The position numbers and the translations under genes were made by a program. A model generated the notes under the pieces. The model worked only from the letters and a program-made list of their open reading frames with translations. It was not told the origin of the DNA and did no database searches. A DNA stretch of 64,000 bases from Pachyseris speciosa (Eukaryota; Cnidaria; Anthozoa; Scleractinia; Pachyseridae): NCBI GenBank assembly GCA_016490735.1, contig JAEMWC010001602.1:1-64000 (forward strand). Direction: 5' to 3'. This document shows, piece after piece, positions 11,201 to 22,891 of this stretch. Each line of letters begins with the position of its first letter. The first letter of the stretch is position 1.

Positions 11201-12720
11201 GCTTGGTCAAAAACGCAAGTTATACTTGTCATTTTGAGGCTGTGCATTATGATGAGAAATCGGTTAAGGACTTCTTGAATGGTTGACAGGTTCGTTGATG
11301 GAGCGTTTATTGTAGGCAAGTACCCCACGTTACTTTGGATGATTGTGTCTCGATCATGTACTTGTATGTTGAAGCCAGTCCAGCTGCTGACCTTTTGCTC
11401 GTATTATGAGTGGTAATGCCGCCGCACGAGTAAAAACAGAAGGTTTTTCTCACTTGCCTCCTTCATTATACACTCTCCGTTGACCTCAGTGACCTTCCTC
11501 GGGGGCGGTCCCGCTCTTTAGCTTTCATTGTAAATCGGCAAGGGTGTTTCAGGAGCGGTAAATGTCCTTTGCTTTGATTTATCTACCTTGGGTAGGTCAA
11601 CCTCTAGGTGGGGTCCGCAAACGGCATGTTTGGACAGCAATACCATTAACCCGATGCGAACTACCCCCTCCTGATAGCGTGCCTTCGAGCCGGTCAATAT
11701 TATCAAATGCAAGGACTGTGCTAGTGTGAGCGTATATCTTTCCTGGCAAAGGAAAGCTATCTTGTTCTGCCATACAAAGCTTTTCTAAGCACAGAGGAGT
11801 GTTAAGCTCTTCGAGCTGAGAATAAGCAATGCCATGACCAAGCCGGTTCAGAATCTGTATCAGCTCAACATTAGCAGTTAGCGATTTGACCGCCGGTGGC
11901 AATAGGATATGCTTAGCAGGCTTGAATCGACCTCTTGAGACTGCGAACATCAAATCGTGGGCAACTGAGTTCTTAATCCATGACATTCTTTCTGTTAGAG
12001 TCGAATCGCTGCCGCAAAGTAGATGCTGAAGAAATGTGTTGACAAGAGGAGGGATGTCAGAGCAATCTTTGTCAAGGCTCCAGGGGTTTGGCGGCATTTC
12101 CTGTTTAACGCAGTGCTCTTTGACAGAGTGACGAATTTCACTAGCTGTTTGATACCTATTACTCCTGAATGGTGTGCTTTCTAAAGATTGACTTCTCTCT
12201 GAAGCTTGAAGCACAACACAGCGAGTTCATCTCTTGTAACATTCTCTGGGTAAATAAGAACTGTTTTTGATTCCGTTTGTACCATTTTCAATGTGTTTTT
12301 AAACTCATGTTCTAATTTTCTTCGGAGGTGCTTGCTAGTGGACGGTTTTATTACCTTATTCCAGTATCTGTTATAAGGCCGTTAAGCATTTCACTGAGTT
12401 TTGAAAGTTCAACGATGCTCTTATTTTCAAACAGTTCATTCCTTATGCATTCAAAGAGTTTGGACAAAGCTTTTTTTCTCAACGCTGGCATATTCAGCAT
12501 CAACTGACTCTTCGTCGTCTGCAGTTTCAGGACTGGTGCTATTTACCTTAATGGATTGCCTATAACAACTGCGATGGTAGTGAGCTTAAGCGGCAACCAA
12601 TTCTCGAGAAAGAATGGCTAGAACCCTTGAGTCCTTTTTCATTTATGCAGCATTTCTTATTGTTACATCTGATCTAAGCTGCCTTGCTTGGGTTTAACAT
12701 TCTTGGGCATATCATTAATT
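8297..12720 (-). pseudogene. Transposon-encoded FEN1/XPG-like nuclease with CXC tail, frameshifted
   Basis: A single long protein reads through successive minus-strand frames and is broken by several stops and shifts. In order: ILSRELVAA and AHYHRSCY (12640-12560); KALSKLFECIRNELF (about 12500); PPAVKSLTANVELIQILNRL (11597-12214); SWTGFNIQV and VGYLPTINAP (about 11390-11300); PWCFAYDNINYARY (about 10620); NPFGRIPVDQTVEET (about 10490). Then comes a nuclease-like half: VYLIDGMALIQ (about 9570), IDVVFDVY..SIKSVER (9463 onward), EQEEADTR (9140-9163), IVVSFEDADTR (about 9060-9100) and TGCDSVNAFAG (8880-8912). It ends with a cysteine-rich tail, CNCKNSCEKNTCEC..GLKC (about 8370-8470), and an acidic C-terminus. 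The motif order parallels the five acidic motifs of FEN1/XPG enzymes; that fold assignment is inference. I recall this as an abundant unnamed cnidarian family. A Penelope fragment interrupts it near 10.2-10.4 kb. Confidence 0.75.
10205..10402 (+). mobile_element. Penelope-like element fragment inside the transposon gene
   Basis: About 190 bp closely matching 60920-61100, sharing CCACAATTCCTCGATT, GAAGGGCT.ACGCTCGAAA, ACGGTGGTCAATTT-type and AACTCCGTTGATAAACCAA. From memory, this sequence recurs at the ends of Penelope-like retroelements in corals. It contains a degenerate hammerhead-ribozyme core (10295-10319). Its insertion removes protein sequence between the IPVDQTVEET and MVGYAQ blocks of the host transposon gene. 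Confidence 0.5.
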
Positions 12721-12956
12721 CAAGAACGGCATAGTGGACATTCCTTCTATGGTCACGTGACTTGAAGCCATGTAATTGTACATATTTCCGTCTAACTTAA
12801 ACCATGTACAAATGTCTTACTGTCGGTATGCCATTACCTGGTTAAGGCATTATATTTTTGGAATCTACTCATGATAAGCTTTAATTTGATGCATGATAGC
12901 CTATGCCACCTCGGGTGGTACCAATCCGCCATTTTTAGCCAGTTGGCTCATGGACT

Positions 12957-13674
12957 ACATGCGTTGCTTAATATTGCGAGTAGACGCCTCCAAATTCAAA
13001 AGTCTAGCTTCTTCTACTCAAAAACATGATAGTGAAACAAACTAAAGCAACGAGAAACGTATTCAGGTGAACGAAAATAACATGTTAAGAGCTGCCGTTT
13101 GATGATGTCCCATTGACATGAAAGGTCAAAAGGTCGCTCACATTACTCAAGTGACCTGTTTTGAAAATGCTCTCAGAATTCGCCGTCTCATTTACCCATT
13201 TTTTTTTTTGACCAATGTGTAGTTGAAGTTATTGTTCTTTCCCGGAGTATAGTCTTGTTGGGTAAAGCCATGTACCAGAGTGCTTTTTTGAGCGTTGAAT
13301 ATTGCCTAAATTCGGTTGTCGTAATCTCTGTTGTAGGACGTAAATTTTAAAATTCCGTCAAAAATTGAAGTTTATCTTTTATTTAAATTTGACACCGTTA
13401 ATGACCAAAGGAAATAATATATTTTGACTCACTGGGTTAATCTTTCCATGAACGCTCTCAATATATAAGCAAAAGGTTTCGGAAAATTCCTAATTTCGGC
13501 GTTCAGCCGCCACGCACAAAATCCAAAAAAATGCATTAAAAAAAATGAAAACCTAAACGACCGCAAACATATATTTTTAGAACTAGTTCACTTTGGCCTT
13601 TATTTTGGCAAAGTTTGGGAAAATCGCTTTTTTCTATCTTGCATACCTTAGTTGGTACTTACAGCAAACTGCTC
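12957..13674 (-). repeat. Right terminal inverted repeat of the large transposon
   Basis: The more complete copy, about 718 bp. Its reverse complement matches 5390-5840 followed by 7302-7512, which shows that the left copy was later split. It includes an 80-bp stretch (about 13515-13600) missing from the left copy and ends CAAACTGCTC at 13674 next to LINE sequence. Confidence 0.8.
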
Positions 13675-15540
13675 TTAAAATTAGTCATCTTTGCTGATGA
13701 CTTAACGGTTTTTTCTTACAGACAACGAATCTTTTTATCTGCTTTCCAATACTTTACACATGTATGGTGTATTCTCTGGCTTCAAAGTGAACAAACAAAA
13801 GACAGAAGTTATGAATCTCGGTTCTGCGAGAGTCACTGCGAAAGATTTAAATGTGGAACACATCTCTAAAGAAGTTAAAATCTTGGGGATACATTTCTCT
13901 TACGATTGTGCACATTTTTATTGATTAAACTTGGACTCCATTATTAAATCATTAAAAGAGACTCCAAACAGTTGGAGCTGGAGAGGTCTCACATTATTAG
14001 GTAAAATACAGATAATTAAAAACTCTGCCATTCCAAAAAAATTTATATCGTACGAGTCTCATCTGCTCGAACAATAAAATTATCAAAGATATCAATCAAA
14101 TTTTATTCAACTTCATTTGGAAAGGTAAAGACAAAGTAAAGCGTGTTACCCTAATAAATGATGTGAATAAAGGAAACTTAAAGATGCCTCATATTGATTC
14201 TATGATTAGGGCGAAAAGAATCATGCGCTTCCAAAAATTTCCAGATAACTCACCATGCTCTTGGAAGTGTATTTTAAGTCACTATCTCTGTCAGTAAAGT
14301 TGGAAGCAGAATACTTTTTTTCACTGCAACTTCGAATACTCTTAATTGGCTATAGACATACCAAAGTACTACAAATAGTGCTTGATAGCTTGGTCTCTCT
14401 TGAAAAACTCAAATCCTTCTTCACTGGATGAAATAGTCAAGCAACTAATCTGGAATAATAGGTTTATATGCATTGACAACAAATCTGTTTTCAACAGGAA
14501 ACTCTTCTCTTTAGGACTTTGTAAAGTCGGAGATTCATGCGAGTTTATTTGTACGAAGCCGCACATAACCGAATAAACGCGCTTGACTTATTTTACTTAA
14601 AATCTCTTTATCATTCACTTCCACCAGATTAGAAAAAATAAATTAGCAGCAATGTCACTCAGGTAACAAACAGAACGATACCTTTCAATATGTCTGTTCA
14701 GGCACACCTGTCCTCGAAGAAGATTTATAATCTTGTTATCTCAAAGATATCTAAACCTCCAAAAGCGAAAAATAAATTTAAAAAATCAACATACCTCGGG
14801 ATGAATTGGAAACTATTTACAAGCTCCCTTTTAAGTGTGCGCTTGATCCAAAATTGCAAGAATTCGAGTAAAAAATCCTGAATCAAATATTACCATTAAA
14901 TACCTTTCTTTTCAAAATTGGTAAAACCGAGTCTCCTCTCCCTGGTTTTTGTCTTTGCAACGAAGAAAGTATGCCACACTTTTTCTTTCTGTGTACCCTG
15001 ATACAAAGATTTTGGAGCTCTATACGTCAATTATTTGGGAATCATATAATTACTGCGAATGAAGTAATTCTTGGCATAACTCATCAATCGGAAGATTCCC
15101 TACTATACAATCATCTGATTTTACTTTCAAAACAGTGTATTTATAATTGCAAGCTAAAGGGCTAAAGAGCAGTGTTCTAAATCAAAGTGAAAGCAGTTTA
15201 TGAAATGGAGCATCGAATCGCTAACTGAGAAGAACAAACCCCTTTTCCATTATAAGAAATGGAACAAGCTCCTTTCCCAAGAACATCACAAGTCTTTCCA
15301 ATCTTAATTTTAACAGAACTGATTTATCAAACAAACTACTTTTTCGCTACATGTCATTAGTACTGTAGAGAACAATAGCTTAAGCCTAAAGAGCACGATC
15401 TTTCGCCCCTGCATGCTGTTGTTGTCATGTGTTGCGTTATTACACGTGTGTGCGTGTGCGTGTAGTCCTAGTGCTGATGTATTTTATTTCCTTCTTGTAG
15501 TCTCCTGTAATTTGTTTTTTCATGGCAAATAATAAAAATC
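13675..15540 (+). mobile_element. L1-like LINE, 3' half (RT FADD motif to 3' end)
   Basis: The frame resumes with KLVIFADDLTVF, completing the reverse transcriptase interrupted at 5389. It passes through TEVMNLGSARVTAKD and VKILGIHFSYD (about 13805-13905), then NFIWKGKDKVKRVTLIND (about 14110-14160) and NLKMPHIDSMIRAKRI. A CMPHFFFLCTLIQRFW-like cysteine/histidine block at about 14965-15015 is typical of L1-like C-termini. Stops and shifts are frequent. The 3' end is taken as the AATAATAAAAATCTACCCTT-like tail near 15525-15540. Confidence 0.8.
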
Positions 15541-16135
15541 TACCCTTAAAAAATTATCATTTCATGATGTCAAAAGAATAATTGTTAATAAACGCTTTAT
15601 AACTCTGTTATCCGGCCTCCATTTTTAGTCTCAGAGCCCGTCTGCGCCGTATGCTTAATTGGATTTTAAATTTGTTTTCCCCGATCTTGCAATGTTGTGT
15701 TATTGGATTTCTTTTATCTGCTTTGAATCCTTCACGCTTTCTACTGAAGGGAGTTTGGACTAAAGAATTTTTGGACATAAAATTGGCCCAAGGAAAGCGA
15801 TAAGAAATTACTCTATGACAGTAAAAACATATAATATTCGTGGAGCTCCGCTTTTAGGCTTGGCTAAATATGTATATTAAACATTAACCCTTTTTATGTC
15901 AGGGCTTTTTCAAAAATAAGTAAGGGAGTCCAAAACCGACACATTGGAGTCGCATGAACAATCAAATGTCCAACCATATCGTCGGCAGATATATTTCAGA
16001 AAAGTTAAAAGTTCGCAATCGGTTCTGTTCCCTTAAAGATGAGAAAAAAATCTCATCGCGGGCACTACACTATGTGCTCTCTCCCTTCTCATTTTGAGTA
16101 AACAATCAAAAATGGCTGGTGACAAGAAAATTGTA
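15541..16135. other. Intergenic, no recognised gene
   Basis: AT-rich. A stretch at about 15745-15800 (GTTTGGACT.AAGAAT, TTTTTGGACA.AAATT.GCCCAAGGA) resembles 4110-4250, so an old dispersed repeat probably runs through here. No domain-bearing frame. Confidence 0.4.
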
Positions 16136-19100
16136 TTATGGCACTGGTTGATCCTTCACGTACCGTTCGTGGCTTTGCTCCAAACGTTTCTCGATTGACT
16201 GTTTTTCCTCATTATAATCACGTTCGGCGTTTGCCAGACTAAAAGTTACACAAAGAAAACAAACAAACAAAAGCACATCATGATGTGACCATTTTCGATA
16301 ACGCTTACAAATGAATCCTTTCATCTATCCATCTATTCTTCTTACAGTACTTCTGAATTTCTCATCTATGAGTTCATTCAGTTATTATGCCCCACAAATT
16401 AATACTATTCTCCGTAAGCTTTACGTTCCTTAAGGCTGTTATAAAGGGTACAATAAAGGGCTTGTTACCTTGCTCTTGTGCTCTCTATGCTTACGTTTTA
16501 GTCTTACCAGGACAAAGGATGAGGAGGTAAAAGGTTAGTTACTTGCCTTGAATCAGGTGATTGTATGTGCCGAAATCTTTGATCTAAATGGCAATTAAAG
16601 GAGAACTTTTACTTCTTTAAAACTATCGCGAAGTCCAAACCTTTTTGCGTAGTGAGACACCTCCTCCTCTTTCTTTGCAACCCTGCGTTTAAGTTAGAAA
16701 TTCCATTATTTTGTCTTTAAAAAGAAAAACATTCCTTAGATCAATTAGTCTTTCCACCCCCATGATCATCAACCTATCTCCATCCCATCCCACCCCTACC
16801 CTATACCCATCCCTATCCCAAGCTGTTTTGAAAAGATGGTTTCAGGACCGATCTATAGAAACTTACTGGTCATCCTTAGTTTCTATTATATTTTTCATCT
16901 TTTCCAATTCCATTTCCAGAGCGTTACACGTGCAATTAAGAGGAAACTGTGTTCACATATAGTTGACTCTTTCAGTACCATTCTTAATCTCCCTCTCTCT
17001 ATAGAGTAACCAGTGCACTCGCGTGCAGGCAACAGATTTCTTCTCTTTTCCACCCAAAAAATGTTTCTTAGAAATATCTTTGAACTGAATGTCCATGATA
17101 ACCCTGAAACTGTTTCTAAGGTTTCCCCATCCCCAGGCCCACCCTATTCCCATTCCAATCCCTTTCCATCAAGTTCATCCTATTCCCATGCCCATACCCA
17201 TTCATATCACAATTCCTACCCCCATCCCATTTCCAGCCCTATCCCTATTTAATCCCTACCCTCATCCCCACCCCCATTTATAACCTATCTCCTTCCCTAC
17301 CCCTAATACTATCACCTTTTCCATCCTATCCCTATCCCTATCGTTTTCCCTTGATTTTTCGCCTGATCCTGGAATCTTAGAGTAGCTGTGTAAGGTTTGA
17401 GAAATGCCATTACCATATTTTCCCACGGAATTACCTCAATTATTAGCAACCGCAAGAAAATACAGATTTCCTACTTACTTTTCCTTGAGATGAGTGTTCT
17501 CCTCCTGAAGCCTTATGTTTCTGTAAGTATCGAGGGACATAATACTCAACATTAAAGCGACATTAGGGAGCATAAGTGACAAGGCTAAGGGCAACGACAA
17601 CGAACACGTCATTTCCACATACAAGCTCTCTTTCTTGTACCTCGTTCACCATTATTTCAACTCGTTCACCTTTGCAGATGTAGGCGAACTATCAAGGAAT
17701 GAAATAACAATGAACGCGTTGACAGAAATTCATTTCAACGAAGGCGACGTTTCACTGAAGGCAATTTTTTGAACGGCAATTCATTGCACCGTCATACGCT
17801 TACGCTATGGACATATCTTTGAATTTGGCCATTTTATTTTGATGATTTGCCGAGGACTACATAGCAATGAACCAAAATATTAATGCAATTGGAGAGCGAT
17901 TTTTTGGGGGGCTCATGAAACCTGTTGTTGTTGTGTTCTCGTCGCCTTTGCCGTCACCCTTGCCTAAACACCCTGTTATCAATTCAAAACTGTCCAGTCC
18001 CAGGACTTTCAAAGTATTTTAACTTTATTGGGCTAATGCTCATGAGAGAACTCTACAAGCACAAGAAGATAGAAATAACTGGAAGTGACTTAATCGAAAA
18101 CGAATTGTACTCCCGCATGTACTAATGCTGGTGTAGTTGAAGATTAAAATATTATAAATAAAAGTGACAATAGAAACAGGATTTCCTTGTATCCCCTCTA
18201 TTTAAGAAAGTGAGGGGGATAGGTGAGGGAGAGAGCGCTTATTGGAGAGGGGGCGCTTGTTCTTGGTTTTCACATAACGTCATAAAAAACTAGAGTTCAA
18301 AATTAAACAGATTTTTGTATTTTTAACTTCATCGCGTAAAAGACATTTTAGAAATGTATCTGCTTGCACGTTTTCATCTCGGCAGCGTGCTTTGTTTTGA
18401 AAATAGAGCAGTTTGAATTTTAGGTTTTTTCAAAGTGCGTGACATAAACATGTCTGCTCACAGGCCTGTCACGTACACGAAAACATCGATTCAGCTTGTT
18501 TTTTTGAGGTTTGAAAACCCAACATGACAGGAGAAGCGTCTTTGCGAATGTTTGCAAGCTCAAAAGAGAGGAGAATGCCTTTGAGATAGCCACCGTAAAT
18601 TCCAGATGTTTTAACACGTTTTCGGTCGCCATATTTGTGCCCCTCAGAGGGACACTAACATGGCGTGTCCATACTAAACTCTATAATTCTGAGTGGTACA
18701 TTTTGCCGAATAACTCGAGTACGGAATATCGCACAGCCCCAAGACTTTGGTATGTTGTTTAATTATTACTCTTCTACAACATCTCAATTTCTTGACTTTG
18801 TCTATCGAATGGTAGATGATTTTTTTTTTTACTTGCGTCACTGAAAACCAAGAATATTTGTCCGAGGGGGTGGGCGCTTATTCGGGGGGAGGGGGGAGGG
18901 CGCTTATTAGAGCGTGGGCGCTTATTCGAGGAAATACGGTACACACAAATAGAAATAAAAAGAATTAAGTTAACTACCAGTAGACTAAGATTCTAAACTA
19001 AGATGCGAGATATTATGTTCATCCATGAAAATCAACGTACAGATATCTAGTAGTCTTTGATAAAGTGATGCTTTATTTTCTTTTTACGCAAAGATAATGA

Positions 19101-20197
19101 CGACCTTTTCATATCTTCGTGAATACTAATAGCATGGTCCTGAGCGCACCATAACTCATTACAACTAACTATGTGACTAATGTTGGTAGCCGGCATATTA
19201 GAGGGGTACTATGATATGTTATTTCCAGGGAGATAAATGATTCGCGCGTAATACCCAGGCTGGTTATCTCAATGGTTACTGGAAGCCCACAAAACATTGC
19301 AATTTTAAAAGTGTCCACTTCTGCTAGTAAGCTCAAATCAACCCTGGCATTCAGGATAGTCACGACAGAGTAAGTGGAAACAAAATGACTGAATGAGATC
19401 ATTCGCATAAATATGCAGATATGGATGAAGGATAAAGATAAATGATTTTTTTTAAATTTGTTTAGGTCCAATAATTTTCAGGGTTTCCCCAAAATCAAAT
19501 GTAATACTGTAGACTGAGGATTGAGAGGAAAGAATTCTTGCATCACGAGACAACATACTGGCTTACTAAAAATAGAATTGAACCATTGCCTTGGTTACGT
19601 AGAAAAGCCATCACTCGTCTAATGCCTCAAGCCTGTATATTTCGCAAGCCCTCTGGTTAATTTATACGTAAGCTTCTGAGGCTTAACTAACATTTACGCA
19701 TCAAAGAATGGTTTACCTTTTATGGAGGTCATGTAACTCTTCACGATAATTCATCTCGCTTCTATAAATAACGGACGAACAGAAAAAAAAAACAAATACA
19801 AATTTCACAGTGAATTGAATTATTGTATGTCCCTGCAACAACACTGCTGAATGCACTACGGTGGTTATAGGTCCTGATCATTCTTTCTTTCTTTGGTTGT
19901 CCGGGCCTCAGAAGGAAAAAAAACATAATTACTGCAAAAAGGCTGCTTCGGTAAAACCAAGCAATGCTAAATTCAATTTGCGTTATGGGAATGATTAGAA
20001 TAAATAAGTTGGTGATGTTTTTGAACCTTGAGTAGCACAGCAAGAGACATGTAACATTCTACTCCACCAGTTAACTCTACGTACTAATTACATTCGATAT
20101 AATTATCTTACCGCGTTTCGCTTACATCCTCTGAATGTTCTTGATTACGAGTCGTCTCTGGAGAAACATTTGACTGTAAATCATTCAAATCCGTCAT
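16136..20197 (-). CDS. Three-exon gene for a short (76 aa) coiled-coil-like protein
   Basis: Exon 1 (20197-20112) starts MTDLNDLQSNVSPETTR and ends at a GTAAGA donor in phase 2. Exon 2 (17520-17479), after an acceptor ACTTACAG, encodes NIRLQEENTHLKEK and ends at GTAAGT, again in phase 2. Exon 3 (16238-16136), after CTTTTAG, encodes LANAERDYNEEKQSIEKRLE and ends DQPVP-stop. All three join in frame without adjustment, which is good evidence for a real gene. The product is charged, with heptad-like leucines, and has no signal peptide or membrane segment. I cannot name the family. Further phase-2 exons could lie in the two introns (about 2.6 and 1.2 kb). The introns hold a MITE and CCCTAT-type repeats. 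Confidence 0.55.
16765..17345. repeat. Degenerate pyrimidine repeat (CCCTAT/CCCATT type) in an intron
   Basis: Two tracts, 16765-16825 and about 17125-17345, of C-rich hexamer-like units such as CCCTAT, CCCATT and CCATCC. They resemble but do not equal the complement of the animal telomere hexamer. They sit within intron 2 of the small coiled-coil gene. Confidence 0.6.
18177..18945. mobile_element. Inverted-repeat element with GGGCGCTTATT termini
   Basis: The right end carries GGGCGCTTATTCGAGGAAAT followed by ACGGTA. The left end holds a degenerate inverse beginning GGATTTCCTTGTATCCCC. Inner arms pair GCGCTTGTTCTTGGTTTTCA (about 18247) with TGAAAACCAAGAATATTTGT (about 18841). No coding capacity, so a non-autonomous DNA element inside intron 1 of the small coiled-coil gene. 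Confidence 0.5.
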
Positions 20198-20707
20198 CTT
20201 TTGCCCCTTTCTTGATCTTTCTCTCAGTCAGTTACTTGTTTTCGCAAGCTTCGAGCTCAGTTTTTAAGAAAACCGGAAGTAAAAATACAAACGTCACACA
20301 ACGCCACTCATGTTAAAACATACACGGAGCAACACTGCAACCGGATGTTGATTGGATCGACTTCCGGTTTGTTATGTCGCTCGCTTGACGCTTGTGTTTA
20401 TCTTCCAACCGTTTTCGTTTCTTTCTGTCCTCGTTGTTGCCGTTGTCGTGGCTTTTCGCAGACACGGATAACGTACTTGATGATGCTTCAATTGACTTTG
20501 CGCTCGTTTAACGTAGAAGAGAACTGGCATGGGGTACTTGTAATGACTGTGAAACAAGTCAGAAAGTAAGTACTCCGTCGGACCAAGTTTCCGCCATCTT
20601 TGAACTCAGAGGTAAGCCAGAATTTATCCTTGAACTTGATTCAGCCTCAAATCATTTTTTATGTTGTTGTTTTACTTTTTCCAGCGAATTTTATAGGGGA
20701 TCAGTAG
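20198..20707. promoter_or_regulatory. Upstream region of the small coiled-coil gene, possible divergent promoter
   Basis: The 510 bp upstream of the exon-1 ATG are relatively G+C-rich for the window (CGCTCGCTTGACGC, CGTTGTTGCCGTTGTCGTGG). They end with a plus-strand AAAGTAAGTAC that could be a splice donor. It may hold the gene's promoter and perhaps a first exon of a rightward transcript now followed by a transposon. No TATA box is convincing. Confidence 0.3.
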
Positions 20708-21078
20708 TAGTCCATCAGCTGAGACCCTAAAATTCAGGTTTATGGCTCACTTAAGGGGAACAGCCGAAACATGTCTAATGTTAATCTTTGACTATTGAGC
20801 ATCATATAAATGTATGATAGCAAGGATAGAACGGTAGCTTTCACTTCGCAAATCGAATTTTAAATTTGCTTCTCATATCTTCCTTTTGGCCACCATCTTG
20901 GATTTTTGAGGAAGGCTTCAAAGTTGCTTGTATTCTTTTAAAGTGAACGAATTGCGTTTCAAAGTCAAATTTAGATCATATTGGAACTACAAACATGATT
21001 TCCGTTTATTCTAGTGCTTAAATTATAACTACGTGACGTCATTTGCGACGTCACAACGCCTGATTATTGGTCACAATA

Positions 21079-21466
21079 GGGCCGTTTATACGAGAGAAAA
21101 TAAACCACGGCTTACACTTGCCGCGGCTTACATAAGACGCGAGTGGGCCATTTATACGAGTGCGGCCTACATAAGTTCTAAGTAGCGGCTAAGTTCGCTA
21201 CAATAACAATAGAAGCGCATGCTTGAGCAAGCCGCGGACAACGCTTGAGTACATTTATAAGAACACTTTCACGTCCAAGGTAAGCCGCGGCCAAGATAAG
21301 CGCAACCCAAAACCCCTAGGCCAGGATAAGCCGCGGCTTGAGCTAGCTGCCGTTGGAGTCAACCGTGAACTTCGATTACGTACTATTTAAAGGGGGTGTT
21401 CGCGTCTTATGTAAGAGGCGGCCAGTGTAAGCCGCGGCTTATTTTCTCTCTTATAATAAACGGCCC
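21079..21466. mobile_element. 388-bp MITE with TA target duplication
   Basis: The left end GGGCCGTTTATACGAGAGAA pairs with the right end TTCTCTCTTATAATAAACGG plus CCC. Longer arms share AAAATAA.CC.CGGCTTACAC and CTTACATAAGACGCGA. TA flanks both sides. GCCGCGGCTTA motifs recur inside. A non-autonomous element using TA sites, nested in the left part of the second transposon. Confidence 0.75.
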
Positions 21467-21699
21467 TAATATCACTATTACTTGACCAGTTTGCAATTAT
21501 AATCATTGAAAAAGAATAGTGGTTTTTTAAAAATATTTTCGAAAAGAGAGCAAGTACATAAATATATGTATACATTGCAAGTGTGTTGAATAAAGCCCCC
21601 TCAAAAACAACTGCCTTTGTCCTTCCCAAACACGTGGTCGCACAAACATTCAATGGGTTTTCACCCTGGCGCAAATGTGATTCCTCTGCACAATGATCA

Positions 21700-22891
21700 A
21701 TGGCGGACGAATGCATTATATGCGGATGTTCGGATTCAAAGCTAGCCCAATGCAGAGATATTCCTTCGTGGACAACCTTATACTGTGCTGCCGTGATCCG
21801 GAATCACAAACCAATTTTGGAGGTTTCGACCGAAAGCGAATTCCCCGAAAATCCCATCAAATATCATCGCAACTGCAGAGTGGAACAAGCTGCTCAGTGC
21901 GACCGCAAACAAGCCTGAGCTTGTCAAATGTCTCGTGTTACAGTGGAAGACAGAAGCATTCAGAGGCAGGCTCGGCAACCGGATCATGTACGTGACATCC
22001 GAAGATCAGTCCTGGCAACTAAACCGGCGTAGCCACATGTGAACCTGTTCCTGGGCTAGAGTGTAATCACGAAGAGGCTGATACGCGTATGGTTCTCCAT
22101 GCTCGGCACGCTGGAGGCACGTGCGTCATCCACTCTGATGACACTAATGTCCTTGTCTTACTGCTTGCTCATAGCCGAAACCTTGGAAGGTGTTACATGA
22201 AGAAGGGAAGAAGCGCAAAGTCCAGAATAATAGATCTTTCTAAAGTTGTCAACAGCTTGGAGAAGCAACTCGACCCACACGTTGACAAGCATTGCTTCAT
22301 GAAAGCCCTAATCGGTGTGCACGCGATCACAGGCTGTGATACCATCTCTGCATTCTCTGGTAAAGGGAAGTGAAAAGCAGTCCAGCTTCTCCAACGCAAT
22401 GAAAGGTACGTCCGAGCTATGGCGAATATCGGGGAGAATTGGACAGTATCGGAATAGACATTTAAAGATACATAGGCACTCGTGTGTCAGCTGTATGGAA
22501 AGAAGTGCCAGAGTGTGGATGAGCTGCGCTATGATATCCACTGCGCCAGAGGCGGGAAAGTCGAGCCAGAGGCTCTGCCGCCTTGCAAGTCGTCTCTACG
22601 ACTTCACGTTACAAGAGCAAATTATCAAGCAGTAATCTGGAGAAGAGCCATCGTTCCTCTATGTCTAACGTAGTGGAATTTGTGTGGCTTGGATCCAAAC
22701 CGGCTCCAGAAGAGGTCCTGGAACTACTCTCTTATACGTGCGAGAGAGCATGCACGATCAAGAACTGCTGCTGCTTGAAGGCGGGTCTGAAGTGCACTGA
22801 CATGTGTAGTATCCAGTGTGAGAATATGGCAACTAATGATGGCGTTCTATGTGAGAGTGGGGATAGTGACTCTGAAGATGCAGAGGATTGA
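21700..22891 (+). pseudogene. Internally deleted, broken copy of the transposon nuclease
   Basis: Begins MADECIICG...SWTTLYCAAVIRNH...YHRNC, a cysteine/histidine N-terminal domain. At about 21880 it jumps directly to EWNKLLSATANKPELVK, which is far downstream in the full protein. The whole middle and the first two acidic motifs of the nuclease are therefore missing. It then reads MYVTSED, CNHEEADTRMVLHARHA (about 22065-22110), VIHSDDTNVLVLLLA, GVHAITGCDTISAFSGKGK (about 22312-22372), a frameshifted stretch, SVDELRYDIHCARGG, EALPPCKSS and RANYQAVIWRRAI. The end is VWLGSKPAPEEVLELLS plus the cysteine-rich TCERACTIKNCCCLKAGLKC tail and an acidic terminus. Stops near 22020 and 22455 confirm it is dead. 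Confidence 0.75.

Larger units (their letters stand above)
5390..13674. mobile_element. Large DNA transposon with long inverted repeats and an XPG/FEN-like nuclease gene
   Basis: About 8.3 kb inserted in a LINE just before its catalytic FADD motif. The ends are inverted copies, outermost GAGCGGTTTGCTGTAAG on the left and CTTACAGCAAACTGCTC on the right. The match continues inward for roughly 0.7 kb, with indels and nested insertions. Only one gene family is seen inside, on the minus strand (8297-12720). No DDE/D-type transposase signature was recognised. The target duplication is not clean: ATAA on the left and TTAA on the right fit a TTAA site with one mutation, but other alignments are possible. 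The element is dead, with a broken gene and split left repeat. Confidence 0.8.

Noticed and set aside
20345..20569. Plus-strand 74-codon frame ending at a possible donor
   Set aside because: No domain and cysteine-rich low-information composition; treated as possible 5' untranslated or promoter sequence only.
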